Made by a program: the position numbers and the translations under genes
Source: Methanobacterium_B sp963703015
Lineage (GTDB): Archaea > Methanobacteriota > Methanobacteria > Methanobacteriales > Methanobacteriaceae
Direction: 5' to 3'
NCBI GenBank assembly: GCA_963703015.1
Contig: OY969779.1
Coordinates: 1,674,001-1,738,000, forward strand
DNA length: 64,000 nt
Shown here: in pieces, positions 47,848 to 56,898 of the stretch
How the letters are laid out: each line of letters starts with the position of its first letter
Numbering within the stretch: position 1 is the first letter of the stretch
Notes under the pieces: generated by a model
Told to the model about the DNA's origin: nothing
The model's database searches: none
What the model saw: only the letters and a program-made list of their open reading frames with translations

Positions 47848-48513
47848 TTAAAATATGGACTTTTTGTCACAGATGTTATTGAATCTACAGCCCCTACATT
47901 TATTAGGATTTTTTGTTGGGATAAACTCAATTTTTCCATTTAATTGGCCGTGAACCCTGTTAATCAATTTTTTAATATCCATTTCTGCCTTTTTATCGAA
48001 GTAAGAAGACCAGAAAATATTATCTGTACCTCTTTCCCTTAAGGATGCAATTATGCGCCGTTCTTCAGGCACCATTTCCTTAAATGCTAGGCAGTAACCA
48101 TAGACTTGATTAATGCTAGATGAATAAGCAACTCTTCCAGGTTTATCATCTATTATTATGAATTCTTCAGGAGTCATCCAAACTTCATCAATGAAACCCC
48201 TGATTCCAAAGGTTTCAGAAATCACTGGCAGTTCCCTCGATAATATCTCCCCAGTTTTGGATGTTTCCAACATTTCATCAAATGTTGCTGGTTCTGCATC
48301 TTTTTTGAAGTTGTTTTCAAGGATTAGATGTTCCTGAGTACCCTCAACCATAGCCTTGGTTGGTTTAATTTCTATTCCCTTCACATTTTCCAGGAAGATA
48401 CCATATTCACAAAATCCCTGTTTGTTTAGCCAGCTAATTGGAAAGTTGTTTTTATCTGCAATTATTTTAACCTGACTTATGGATGGATGTGGTTTTGATT
48501 TTGAATTGAACAT
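47848..48513 (-). CDS. Cas4/RecB-like PD-(D/E)XK nuclease with iron-sulfur cysteines
   Basis: A 221-residue protein. Catalytic residues of the PD-(D/E)XK fold appear in order: His in GTQEHLILE, Asp in IRGFIDEVW, and IIIDDKPGRV (Asp-x-Lys). One cysteine precedes the core (GFCEYGIF) and three follow in CRGCRFNNIC, the Cas4/AddB-type 4Fe-4S arrangement. It is probably a DNA end-processing nuclease. No CRISPR array or cas genes are nearby. It follows the coiled-coil gene by 2 bp once that gene's frame is restored. Confidence 0.82.
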   Translation of the reverse strand: MFNSKSKPHPSISQVKIIADKNNFPISWLNKQGFCEYGIFLENVKGIEIKPTKAMVEGTQEHLILENNFKKDAEPATFDEMLETSKTGEILSRELPVISETFGIRGFIDEVWMTPEEFIIIDDKPGRVAYSSSINQVYGYCLAFKEMVPEERRIIASLRERGTDNIFWSSYFDKKAEMDIKKLINRVHGQLNGKIEFIPTKNPNKCRGCRFNNICDKKSIF

Positions 48514-48600
48514 TTCTAATCGCCTTCTCCATCCTTTTTACTCCCTAACCTATTCTTTAAACTGGACCATATGTCCTCTTTCTGGGCATTCTCTTCTTCA

Positions 48601-49083
48601 TCAGCCTTTTTCTTCTGGAATTCGAGTTTGAATCTTGATCTTTAGTTCGGCATGATCCTTTTTCAATTCTTCAAATTCTCTTTTAACAGTACTGTTCTCT
48701 GTTTCAAGAGTTTTAATTTGCTCCCCATCCAATCTAATTCGTTTATTTGTTTTAGAATGTTTGCTAACCAATTCCTTATAGGATCTAGATAGTTCGTTGT
48801 GCTTCCATTCTAATTCAGCAAGTTCTCGTTCGTAGGCAGCTATGCTGTTTTGACCATGGCCTACATTATCGAAAAACTCTGCCACTGTAGATTTATTTGC
48901 AAGGGCCAAGTCTTCCATCTCAGATCTGGGAATTATTAGAACATCTTCACTGCACTGAAAGTTATCAGATCTTTTTAAAGGCACCAAGTACTGGTTATAT
49001 TCATAAACTTTCCTTTTACCGCCTACAGTCTTCTTAGTTTTCTTTTTATAGCATTTAACAGCTGATTTTACTACTTTTACCAT
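48601..49083 (-). CDS. Coiled-coil protein, apparently frameshifted near the C-terminus
   Basis: An unrecognised protein of about 160 residues starting at 49083 (GGAG 8 bases upstream; 49134 is a longer alternative). The N-terminus is basic (KCYKKKTKKTVGGKRKVYEYNQYLVPLKR, cited in part), followed by about 90 residues of coiled coil from GQNSIAAYERELAELEWKHNEL on. The frame stops at 48601, but the neighbouring frame is open and protein-like (EFQKKKADEEENAQKED, then IWSSLKNRLGSKKDGEGD) to a stop at 48516, 2 bp before the nuclease start. One extra base near 48630-48640 explains it. Confidence 0.65.
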   Translation of the reverse strand: MVKVVKSAVKCYKKKTKKTVGGKRKVYEYNQYLVPLKRSDNFQCSEDVLIIPRSEMEDLALANKSTVAEFFDNVGHGQNSIAAYERELAELEWKHNELSRSYKELVSKHSKTNKRIRLDGEQIKTLETENSTVKREFEELKKDHAELKIKIQTRIPEEKG

Positions 49084-49247
49084 TAATACTGCTCCAATTA
49101 AATTGACAAGAAATAAAGACAGATCCTTCACCATTAAATGGGAAATGATTCCACTTCATTTGAAATATTCTAATGTAGAACAGAATTATATTATTGATTC
49201 CTTCTTTTATCCTTTTTGAAATTTTCTTCATTTCCACGATGAAACCA

Positions 49248-50144
49248 TTAGATCATGTTGCAAACCAACATACATGAAAGTAGAATTACAGGCCAAAACA
49301 TGAATTCAAAATCAGCAATTGAACCCAATTTAACCCAAACTTTATCATTATCAGTATTCTGAGCAGTTCTAAGGTAATAAAAGCTGTAAAAGAAAAATAG
49401 TATTAACGATAGACTTATGATTGGAATGATCCCATAATATACTCCTAAAATAAGCGGAATAACAGCAAGCACATTTAAAACATGTAAACAGTTAATTGCA
49501 TTTCTTTTTCCAAGCATGACAGGCAGGGTTTTAAGTCCCTCCTTAGAATCTGACACATAATCCTTTAGATCGAAAAATATGGCATTGATCATTCCTTTGA
49601 GATTTATGAATATGAAAACAACAAGAAATGGAACTGAAAATGGGATAGAGAAGAAAAGGGATACAAACAAAGTACCGCCCATGGACCATGTTAGCACAGT
49701 GTAAACATTTTTGAACACAGGAATTTTTTTTGTAAGACTTTTTAGAGCAGTTGCATATAACAAACCACCCATGGTGATCAATCCAATGAAAATGATTAAA
49801 TTCATACCTGAAAACATTAAAAGAAGCAGGATTAGAATGGAAACATAGAAAGTCAGTAGGAAGGGGTAGAACTTTTTTTTCTTCTGTAGATGTTTAGATC
49901 TTTCAGAATTGGTTTCAAGATCCTTCTCAAGATCCCTCATGTAGTCGAAGCTGTAAACAATCAATGGAAGAAGGTAAGAAATAACTAGGAGTGGAATATT
50001 AACCTCGGAATTGGTTATGATCATCGTGGTAAGAACTAATGATGGTGCTCCTAAAGCTGTTAAATAGCCCCCATGTACCAGTTCTTGAATGATCTTGGAA
50101 AGAAAATCCGAATAATGATTTTTAAATTCAATACTTAGAATCAT
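49248..50144 (-). CDS. UbiA-family prenyltransferase
   Basis: A 298-residue integral membrane protein with about eight transmembrane helices. The two aspartate-rich motifs of UbiA enzymes are seen as FDYMRDLEKDLETNSER (about 68-84) and FFDLKDYVSDSKEGLKTLPVMLG (cited in part). Relatives make archaeal membrane lipids (DGGGP synthase) or prenylated quinones; the sequence is divergent and I do not choose. GGGGGCG precedes the ATG. Confidence 0.8.
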   Translation of the reverse strand: MILSIEFKNHYSDFLSKIIQELVHGGYLTALGAPSLVLTTMIITNSEVNIPLLVISYLLPLIVYSFDYMRDLEKDLETNSERSKHLQKKKKFYPFLLTFYVSILILLLLMFSGMNLIIFIGLITMGGLLYATALKSLTKKIPVFKNVYTVLTWSMGGTLFVSLFFSIPFSVPFLVVFIFINLKGMINAIFFDLKDYVSDSKEGLKTLPVMLGKRNAINCLHVLNVLAVIPLILGVYYGIIPIISLSLILFFFYSFYYLRTAQNTDNDKVWVKLGSIADFEFMFWPVILLSCMLVCNMI

Positions 50145-50351
50145 TCGCCCCCACGTCTAAGTAGCTCGTTTTTAAAGACTAAACAACCAATCAGCAGAAA
50201 ATACTAATTAATTGATAGATTAGACAATGATTTCGAAGAGTTTATTAATATAACTAGTTATTTTCCAGTAAAGACCTAAAAAATATTAATACAAGAAAAA
50301 GATTTATTTGTTAGCTTACAAACTATAATAACACATCTGGAGAAACTCAAA

Positions 50352-52055
50352 ATGAACATATACTCATACGTATCTTTGTCAGCTTTTTTCCTTTGTTTCT
50401 TCCTAGGCAATTTTATTTATCACAAAAATTCAAGAAGTCAACTAAATATAATGATTGCTATTCTATGCTTTTTAGTGGGGTTTCTTGCATTTACTGAGTT
50501 TCAATACAGGCAAACTACAGATTTCCAAACAGCATATTTGTGGCTTAAACTGAGTGGCCTATGGCCATTGGTTCCGCCGATTATTCTTCATATTTCCCTA
50601 ATATTCACAGGAAAAACAGAAATACTCAAAAATAAAGTTACCTACCTATTGATGTATGTTCCAGCAATCATAATATCGGTTTATGCTGTGACAACCAACC
50701 TATTACTCCAGGGAATTCTAAAGGAGTACTGGGGTTGGACCTATGTGTTTCCCCATAATTCAGCGATATTTAATGTAATGAGTATTTGGACCCTTACATG
50801 TGTTCTTATAGCAGGTGGGCTCTGTTTATCCTACTACATAAAAACCAGAAATGTTGAAAAGTTACAGGCTAAATATCTGATTGCAGGCCTGTATTTCCCA
50901 CTCATCATCAGCATGGTAAGTGATCTTGTACTTCCTTCCATGTCCATAAGGATCCCTGAAACATCCATTGTAATGTCCACTGTAGGTTTAAGCTTCATAA
51001 GTTATGGTGTCTGGAAATATAGATTCCCAGCTTTAACAGCTGCAATTGCGGCAGATGAAATTGTTTCAACCATGTCAAGTTTTCTAATTATGTTAGATCC
51101 TCAGATGAATATTGTAAATATAAACAAAGCCACAACAGAGTTGTTTGGTTATGAAAAATCTGAAATTATTGGGAAACCAGTTGAATATTTGTTTTTTGAA
51201 AAAACTAAGACTCTTAAGGATCTGCTGGATACATCAACAAATTCAATAATAAACATTGAAACCACTATTAAAACAAAGAATGGCAGTACTGTACCGGTAC
51301 TCATCTCAAAATCTGTGATCATGAGTGATATGGAAACTGTTTTGGGAATTGTTTGTATAGGCAACAACATTATTGACATAAAGAATGCTGAGGATAAAAT
51401 TAAGACCTCACTCCAAGAAAAGGAATTGTTGTTGAGGGAACTTCATCATCGTGTGAAAAATAATTTACAAATTATTTCAAGCCTCATAAATCTCCAGTCC
51501 CAGGGAATTAAAAACAAAGAAGATCTTGAGATATTCAGGGAAAGTCAGAGCCGAGTTAAATCAATGGCAATTATTCATGAGAAACTTTACCAATCAACTG
51601 ATCTTTCAAATATTAACTTCAGAGACTACATCCAAAGTTTGGTCAGTTACCTGATATCTTACTACTCCAAGGAAATGATAAAAATTGAACTGGATGTCAA
51701 CGAAGATCAGGTTCTTAACATGGACACTGCAGTACCTTGTGGTTTAATAATCAATGAATTATTTATAAATTCTTTAAAACATGCATTTGAAGGAAGAAAC
51801 AACGGTAAAATAACAATAAAATTGGGCTCTGATGAGAAAACTCCAGACTGCTACGTTCTCGAAGTGTCTGATAATGGTGTGGGACTACCTCCTGAAGTGG
51901 ATATAAACAATCCCAAAAAACTGGGTCTTCAACTTGTTGTGTCACTGACTAATCAGCTTGATGGAAAAATATTCGTTGATACCCAAGATGGTACAAAATT
52001 CACCATTAAATTCAAGGAATTAATTTACAAACAGAGGCTCATAAAATCAAAGTAA
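50352..52055 (+). CDS. Membrane sensor histidine kinase (7TM, PAS, HisKA_2)
   Basis: A 567-residue kinase with an N-terminal seven-transmembrane sensory domain (residues 1-220, histidine kinase N-terminal 7TM type), a PAS domain (about 238-345), a HisKA_2 segment (LLRELHHRVKNNLQ, about 360) and a HATPase domain (INELFINSLKHAF, SDNGVGLPPE). It shares its kinase core with the soluble kinase at 15.6 kb. No response regulator is adjacent. The signal is unknown. GGAG precedes the ATG. Confidence 0.9.
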   Translation: MNIYSYVSLSAFFLCFFLGNFIYHKNSRSQLNIMIAILCFLVGFLAFTEFQYRQTTDFQTAYLWLKLSGLWPLVPPIILHISLIFTGKTEILKNKVTYLLMYVPAIIISVYAVTTNLLLQGILKEYWGWTYVFPHNSAIFNVMSIWTLTCVLIAGGLCLSYYIKTRNVEKLQAKYLIAGLYFPLIISMVSDLVLPSMSIRIPETSIVMSTVGLSFISYGVWKYRFPALTAAIAADEIVSTMSSFLIMLDPQMNIVNINKATTELFGYEKSEIIGKPVEYLFFEKTKTLKDLLDTSTNSIINIETTIKTKNGSTVPVLISKSVIMSDMETVLGIVCIGNNIIDIKNAEDKIKTSLQEKELLLRELHHRVKNNLQIISSLINLQSQGIKNKEDLEIFRESQSRVKSMAIIHEKLYQSTDLSNINFRDYIQSLVSYLISYYSKEMIKIELDVNEDQVLNMDTAVPCGLIINELFINSLKHAFEGRNNGKITIKLGSDEKTPDCYVLEVSDNGVGLPPEVDINNPKKLGLQLVVSLTNQLDGKIFVDTQDGTKFTIKFKELIYKQRLIKSK

Positions 52056-52177
52056 AAGAAATAGGGAATGGAATGAACTACAATGGCCATAAATATTTGG
52101 GATTCAATGAATAAGTGATCCCAGATCCAAGCCTGAAGTTGGTTTAGCAAGTAAATTTAGCTTTATAACCAATTAAA

Positions 52178-52897
52178 TCACAGTTCATCAAGTTCTTCAG
52201 CGATTTTATTCCATTTTTTAACTCGTTCGTCCAAATTATCAGCATCATCAGGAATTTGGGTTTCCATTTGTTTTTTAAGTTTTTCAAGGAATTTTGGGTC
52301 GTCACGGATTTTAAGGCAAGTTGTAACTTCTGTTATGGTCTTTTGCACTACAAATTCAACTGCGTACTTACAGAAGTGGTTTGGTGTAAATACATATTTT
52401 TCATCCCTGATCATGATTGGATATGCCTTACAAACTGCAGGTCTTTCATTGTAAATATCACACTTCTTTGTAGACCTTATGAAATGTTCACAGGGCCTGT
52501 CTTGTTCAAACCTATAACCATCTTCATGGGGTACCATCTCACCAGCCATGATATTGTCTGATTTCTGGTAAGATTCATATTCCTCTGCTGTTATGTAGAT
52601 TGGGGAACAATTTTCACAGCACCATCCGCACCTGTTACAGAGATCCAATCTCAGAGCAGCCACTAAAGATCCTTCGGTAAAGACAATGGAAGAAAAATGA
52701 ACGATCTCCTTTAAATCCTTCTTTTCAACATCTTTCAAACGATTAGATTTCTTTAAAAACTTTTTAACCTTTTTTGATACCATTTTTTCGAAAATAAACA
52801 GTTCTGAATTTAAATTAGGCTGTTCATCTGCAAGTTCTTGGTACTGTTTAAATAATGATTCTATATAATCTCGATCATGTAACTCTTCTAATAACAT
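52178..52897 (-). CDS. YkgJ-family cysteine-cluster protein
   Basis: A 239-residue protein with the CxxCxxCC zinc/iron-sulfur-type cluster CNRCGWCCENC (about 92-102), and further conserved cysteines in CEHFIRSTKKCDIYNERPAVCKAYP (cited for CEHF, KCDIY and CKAYP) and FCKYAVEF. This is the YkgJ/CxxCxxCC family of unknown function, found widely in archaea. GGTGA precedes the ATG. Confidence 0.85.
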   Translation of the reverse strand: MLLEELHDRDYIESLFKQYQELADEQPNLNSELFIFEKMVSKKVKKFLKKSNRLKDVEKKDLKEIVHFSSIVFTEGSLVAALRLDLCNRCGWCCENCSPIYITAEEYESYQKSDNIMAGEMVPHEDGYRFEQDRPCEHFIRSTKKCDIYNERPAVCKAYPIMIRDEKYVFTPNHFCKYAVEFVVQKTITEVTTCLKIRDDPKFLEKLKKQMETQIPDDADNLDERVKKWNKIAEELDEL

Positions 52898-53027
52898 CTG
52901 TTCACCAACAAATTCTTGATATACTTAGTGGTTTATATGATATAACGATGTTGATTTGATCTAGAACTAATATAGATCGATACAAATTTTGATTAAATCA
53001 CAATGAATAGAATATTAGGGAATCTTT

Positions 53028-54482
53028 ATGCCAGAGAAAGAACGATTTAAAGAAATATTTGATAAGTCCCCAATTGGAATTTTAATTTATGGATCAGATG
53101 GTAAATTGGTGGATGCAAACAGATCAGCACTGAAAATTGTTGGTTGTAATTTGGACACTGTTTTAGGAATGGATATGTTTTACAACCCAGAAATTCAGGA
53201 GAAACTAGTGGACCTGGATAAAACAGGCCCGATCAAGTTCCAAGGAAGATTAAAAGAACATGTTAAGAATGCAGAGAAAATATGTCAAAATTCTTCACTC
53301 TTCGCACAATTTCATATTTCATCCATTGAATCAGGATACTTAGTTGAAATTCAAGATATAACAGAAAAAAGGGAAGAAAAAGAAAAAATACTTGCCAATG
53401 AAAAGAAGTATCAAAGCTTTTTTGAAGATGATTTAACTGGGGATTTCATAGCTAAACCTAATGGAACGATCTTGGATTGTAATCCTTCATTCATTGAAAT
53501 ATATGGATTTAAGAATCGTGAAATCGCGTTGAAATCGAATATGTCAAGATTTAACCCTGAAGATTGGATAAGATTAGTTGAAGATCTTACTGAGGATCAT
53601 AAGATCAAGGGCCATCAAACTGTACATACACGATCAGATGGAACTGTGATCCATGTAGTGGCAAATATCGTTGGAATTTTCAATGATTCAAACAAGCTCA
53701 TGGAGATCAAGGGTTACGTGTTCGATGATACAGAAAGAAAAAAAGCTGAACAGTTCCTCAAGGAAAGTAAAGAGAAGTATCATAAACTGTTTGATGAGGA
53801 TTTGACTGGGGATTTTATTGCAACCCTTGATGGGAGAATATTGGAATGCAACCCTGCCTTTGCAGATATATATGGATTTTATGATCGAGATAAAGCAGCT
53901 AAGAGCAATATTTCGAAGTTTAACTCCTTTGACTGGCCATACATGATAACCCGTTTAAAAAAAGAGAAGAAATTATTGGGATTTCAAAGTTGGCAGAGAA
54001 GATCTGATGGTATGAGAATTCATGTAATAGCCAATCTTGTAGGCATTTTTAACGATGAAAATGAAATGATACAAGTAAAGGGGTACATGTTTGATGATAC
54101 TGAAAGAAAAAAGGCAGAAGAAGAGGTTAAAAGAAGTAAAATGCAGATGACTGAAATATTAGGTAGTATACAAGATGGTTTTGTTGCTTTAAGTCAGTAC
54201 TGGCATTTTACCTATGTTAATCAATGTGCAGAAGAGTTTTTTAATGCGGATTATGATGATCTTATTGGTCAAAATATATGGGATACCTTCCCTGAATTAG
54301 TAGGATCTGCAATTGAATCAGGGTTTAAAGAAGCCAACGATAACCACGAAATTCAACATTTTGAATCTCAAGGATTAAAAGATTCTGAAAAACGGTATGA
54401 TTTCAGCGTTTATCCTTCTTCTGATGGAATATCTGCCTATTGGAGAGAGATAAAACCAACGAAAAATCATCAAATTAAATAA
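53028..54482 (+). CDS. Four-PAS-domain protein without an output domain
   Basis: A 484-residue soluble protein made only of PAS domains: about 4-115, 124-240, 247-362 and 370-475. Domains 2 and 3 are close duplicates (DDLTGDFIAKPNGTILDCNP versus EDLTGDFIATLDGRILECNP; both end FDDTERKKAE). The protein ends at WREIKPTKNHQIK, where related Methanobacterium kinases continue into HisKA_2. No kinase remnant is readable downstream. It may act in trans on another kinase, or be a truncated one. Confidence 0.85.
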   Translation: MPEKERFKEIFDKSPIGILIYGSDGKLVDANRSALKIVGCNLDTVLGMDMFYNPEIQEKLVDLDKTGPIKFQGRLKEHVKNAEKICQNSSLFAQFHISSIESGYLVEIQDITEKREEKEKILANEKKYQSFFEDDLTGDFIAKPNGTILDCNPSFIEIYGFKNREIALKSNMSRFNPEDWIRLVEDLTEDHKIKGHQTVHTRSDGTVIHVVANIVGIFNDSNKLMEIKGYVFDDTERKKAEQFLKESKEKYHKLFDEDLTGDFIATLDGRILECNPAFADIYGFYDRDKAAKSNISKFNSFDWPYMITRLKKEKKLLGFQSWQRRSDGMRIHVIANLVGIFNDENEMIQVKGYMFDDTERKKAEEEVKRSKMQMTEILGSIQDGFVALSQYWHFTYVNQCAEEFFNADYDDLIGQNIWDTFPELVGSAIESGFKEANDNHEIQHFESQGLKDSEKRYDFSVYPSSDGISAYWREIKPTKNHQIK

Positions 54483-54620
54483 TTTTTTTTTTAGCCCTCT
54501 GACCATGAGTTTGATAGAATTGATCAATTGATATTTCTTTAAAAAATAGCAGATTCATATTTTAGATTAAAAAAATAAGGAATGTATTGATTTTAAATCA
54601 ATACCAAATTTTAACTATTT

Positions 54621-55973
54621 TTAGCCAAGGAATGGTTTTGCAATGGTTAGCATTACTACTACAGTTGCTATAATGCCTATTACAACCATTGGTATTCCTG
54701 CTTTGAGTATTTCCTTGATCTTCACGTATCCAGTACCGTAGGCCATTGCAACTGTAGGGTCTGCCATTGGGAACATGAATGAAAGTGAACATGCGATAGC
54801 AACAGGAACTGCGTAAATACCAACAGGCTGGCCTTGAGCAGCTGCTAAAGTAACTGATAAAGGTACTAAAATAGCTGCGAGTGCTATGTTCGACATGACC
54901 TGGGTGAATATTACACCTATGATCATGAGAAGCAACATGATAGATACTGTTGAAACGTTGTGACCCATCATTGATACAAGATCATTGATTAGCCAAGCTG
55001 CAGCTCCAGTATTTAGTAATGCTGCTCCTAGGGAAAGTGCACCTCCAAAGAAGATGATTAAACCCCAGTCCACATTTTCCTGGGCATCCTTCCAATCAAC
55101 AACACCAGTTATGAAGTAGAGTGCTGCACCAATCAAAGCAACTGAGTAACTGTCTAAACCCGTGATGCCTGTTGTAACCCAAAGGCCTATGGTGAAGAAC
55201 AGAATTACTGCAGTAATCTTTTCAGTCCTACTAATGGATCCCATTGCACTCAAAGTTTTGTTCAGTGTTTCATGTCCACCAACAATTCCTTTGACTTCAG
55301 GTGGGAAAATCCAGCTCAACAATTTCCAAGTCACAAAGAGCATAAAAATGGCTAATGGGAAACCAAATATCATCCAGTTAGCAAATGGCAAATGAGTGTA
55401 TGCTGCGGCCATTAGGTTTGGAGCAGTACCTATTTCTGTACCGAATCCACCTGCAAGTGAACCATATGATGCACCCAAGACCATTGCTTTGGCAAAGTTA
55501 CTGTTACCTTTTTCAGCGTCATTAACACCGAATAATGGAACAATTTCCTTAATAATAGGAAGCAACATTGCAAAAGCAACCACATTTTCAATCCAAGCAG
55601 ATAATATACCTGTGGAAAATACAGCAGCAAAAATACTCATGCTCGGAGTTGTACCTACCTTTTTCAGCAGGAAATAAGTAAATCTCTTAGCAAGCCCACT
55701 CTTACGAATGGCTTCTGCAAGTATGAAACCTCCAATCATCAGAAAGATGATGGGATTTGCAAAACCAATAACAGCATTATTAAAACTTTCGATACCTAAA
55801 ATTGGCTGTAAAAACAGCAATATTAAAGAAGTAACAGCCAAATGCTGAGCTTCACTAGCCCACATTATTACAGCGAAAACTAAAAGTCCAATAGCTGCGT
55901 GGCCTGAATAACTTAAACCATTACCTAAAGGAATTAACATAACCAAAAAAAAGGCAATAATGGCTAAAGGCAT
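54621..55973 (-). CDS. DASS/SLC13-family anion transporter
   Basis: A transporter of at least 450 residues with about 12 transmembrane segments, related to divalent-anion sodium symporters. Homologous loops are SAWIENVVAFAML (about 125-137) and VMSNIALAAILVPL, where canonical members have SNT; both Thr are missing and the first Ser is Glu. GGAGGG at 56013-56008 lies 7 bases before an in-frame ACG (56000), and the intervening nine codons continue the protein sensibly, so translation may really start there. The first ATG (55973) is used for the coordinates. The substrate is uncertain. Confidence 0.85.
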   Translation of the reverse strand: MPLAIIAFFLVMLIPLGNGLSYSGHAAIGLLVFAVIMWASEAQHLAVTSLILLFLQPILGIESFNNAVIGFANPIIFLMIGGFILAEAIRKSGLAKRFTYFLLKKVGTTPSMSIFAAVFSTGILSAWIENVVAFAMLLPIIKEIVPLFGVNDAEKGNSNFAKAMVLGASYGSLAGGFGTEIGTAPNLMAAAYTHLPFANWMIFGFPLAIFMLFVTWKLLSWIFPPEVKGIVGGHETLNKTLSAMGSISRTEKITAVILFFTIGLWVTTGITGLDSYSVALIGAALYFITGVVDWKDAQENVDWGLIIFFGGALSLGAALLNTGAAAWLINDLVSMMGHNVSTVSIMLLLMIIGVIFTQVMSNIALAAILVPLSVTLAAAQGQPVGIYAVPVAIACSLSFMFPMADPTVAMAYGTGYVKIKEILKAGIPMVVIGIIATVVVMLTIAKPFLG

Positions 55974-56131
55974 TCCTAAAGTCTTAAAACTTAAATTCGT
56001 CTTATATCCCTCCTACATAATAAAAATAAAACTTTGATGCAACAGCATATAAATATATTTTATAATGATTAATCATTACATTGGGATTAAGATTAAACTA
56101 CTTAAAAAGTCTAAATAAAAATATAAAGGAA

Positions 56132-56896
56132 CTACATGAGGTTTTGTTCCTTTTTGCTAAATAATATGGCTGATAAGATTATTGTCAGGAGTGCAAAACC
56201 CACAACCACAGCTGTACTGAAATATAGGGGTAAAGCTCCATGTCCAATGATCACTTGTCTTAAAGCATCCACACCATAGGTCAATGGATCTAAGTATACT
56301 GCAAACTGTAGAAATGTTGGCAATCCTGTGACAGGGAATAAAGCTCCGCTTAAAAGAAACATTGGCAGAACAATAAAACTCATTATCAGGTTGAAACCTT
56401 CCATACTGTCTGTGAAAGTTGCTATCAAAAGCCCTACTCCTGCAAGTCCCACAGATATGGGTATCATCAAGAGGAACGATGCAATAAATATGAATGGAGT
56501 CATCTGAACACCAACAACGAACGAAAGGAAGAGTAATATCACTCCTTGTATTATTGAAGCTGTTGCGATACCAAGGGCCTTACCAAAAACAATGGATGGT
56601 CTGCTAACAGGAGCCACCATTATTTCCTTTAGAAAACCATACTGCCTATCCATGATCACTGAAACACCGGAAAATATCGCCGTGAAAAGTATGGTCTGAC
56701 CTATAATACCGGGGTATATGAATGCTTGATAGGCTCCAGTCATACCACTGAATCTGATTGCTGATCCTAAACCTGTTCCAAAGATTAAAAGCCATAAAAG
56801 AGGTGTGACTACTGAAGAAACGATCCTTGAACGATATCTGACGTATCTTTTAGCTTCTCTGAACCATATTGTGTATATTCCTTCCCATTCAGCCAT
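56132..56896 (-). CDS. ABC-2-type transporter permease
   Basis: A 254-residue membrane subunit with six transmembrane helices. The daunorubicin-exporter-type signature MDRQYGFLKEIMVAPVSRPSIVFGKAL (cited in part) is at about 85-110. It pairs with the ATPase gene that ends 2 bp upstream, whose last codons contain the ribosome site GAGGGT. The two together form a drug or lipid exporter of the DrrAB type. Confidence 0.88.
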   Translation of the reverse strand: MAEWEGIYTIWFREAKRYVRYRSRIVSSVVTPLLWLLIFGTGLGSAIRFSGMTGAYQAFIYPGIIGQTILFTAIFSGVSVIMDRQYGFLKEIMVAPVSRPSIVFGKALGIATASIIQGVILLFLSFVVGVQMTPFIFIASFLLMIPISVGLAGVGLLIATFTDSMEGFNLIMSFIVLPMFLLSGALFPVTGLPTFLQFAVYLDPLTYGVDALRQVIIGHGALPLYFSTAVVVGFALLTIILSAILFSKKEQNLM

Positions 56897-56898
56897 TT

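Noticed and set aside
47848..48513. Part of a CRISPR-Cas locus, because of the Cas4-like nuclease
   Set aside because: No direct repeats, spacers or other cas genes occur in the window.
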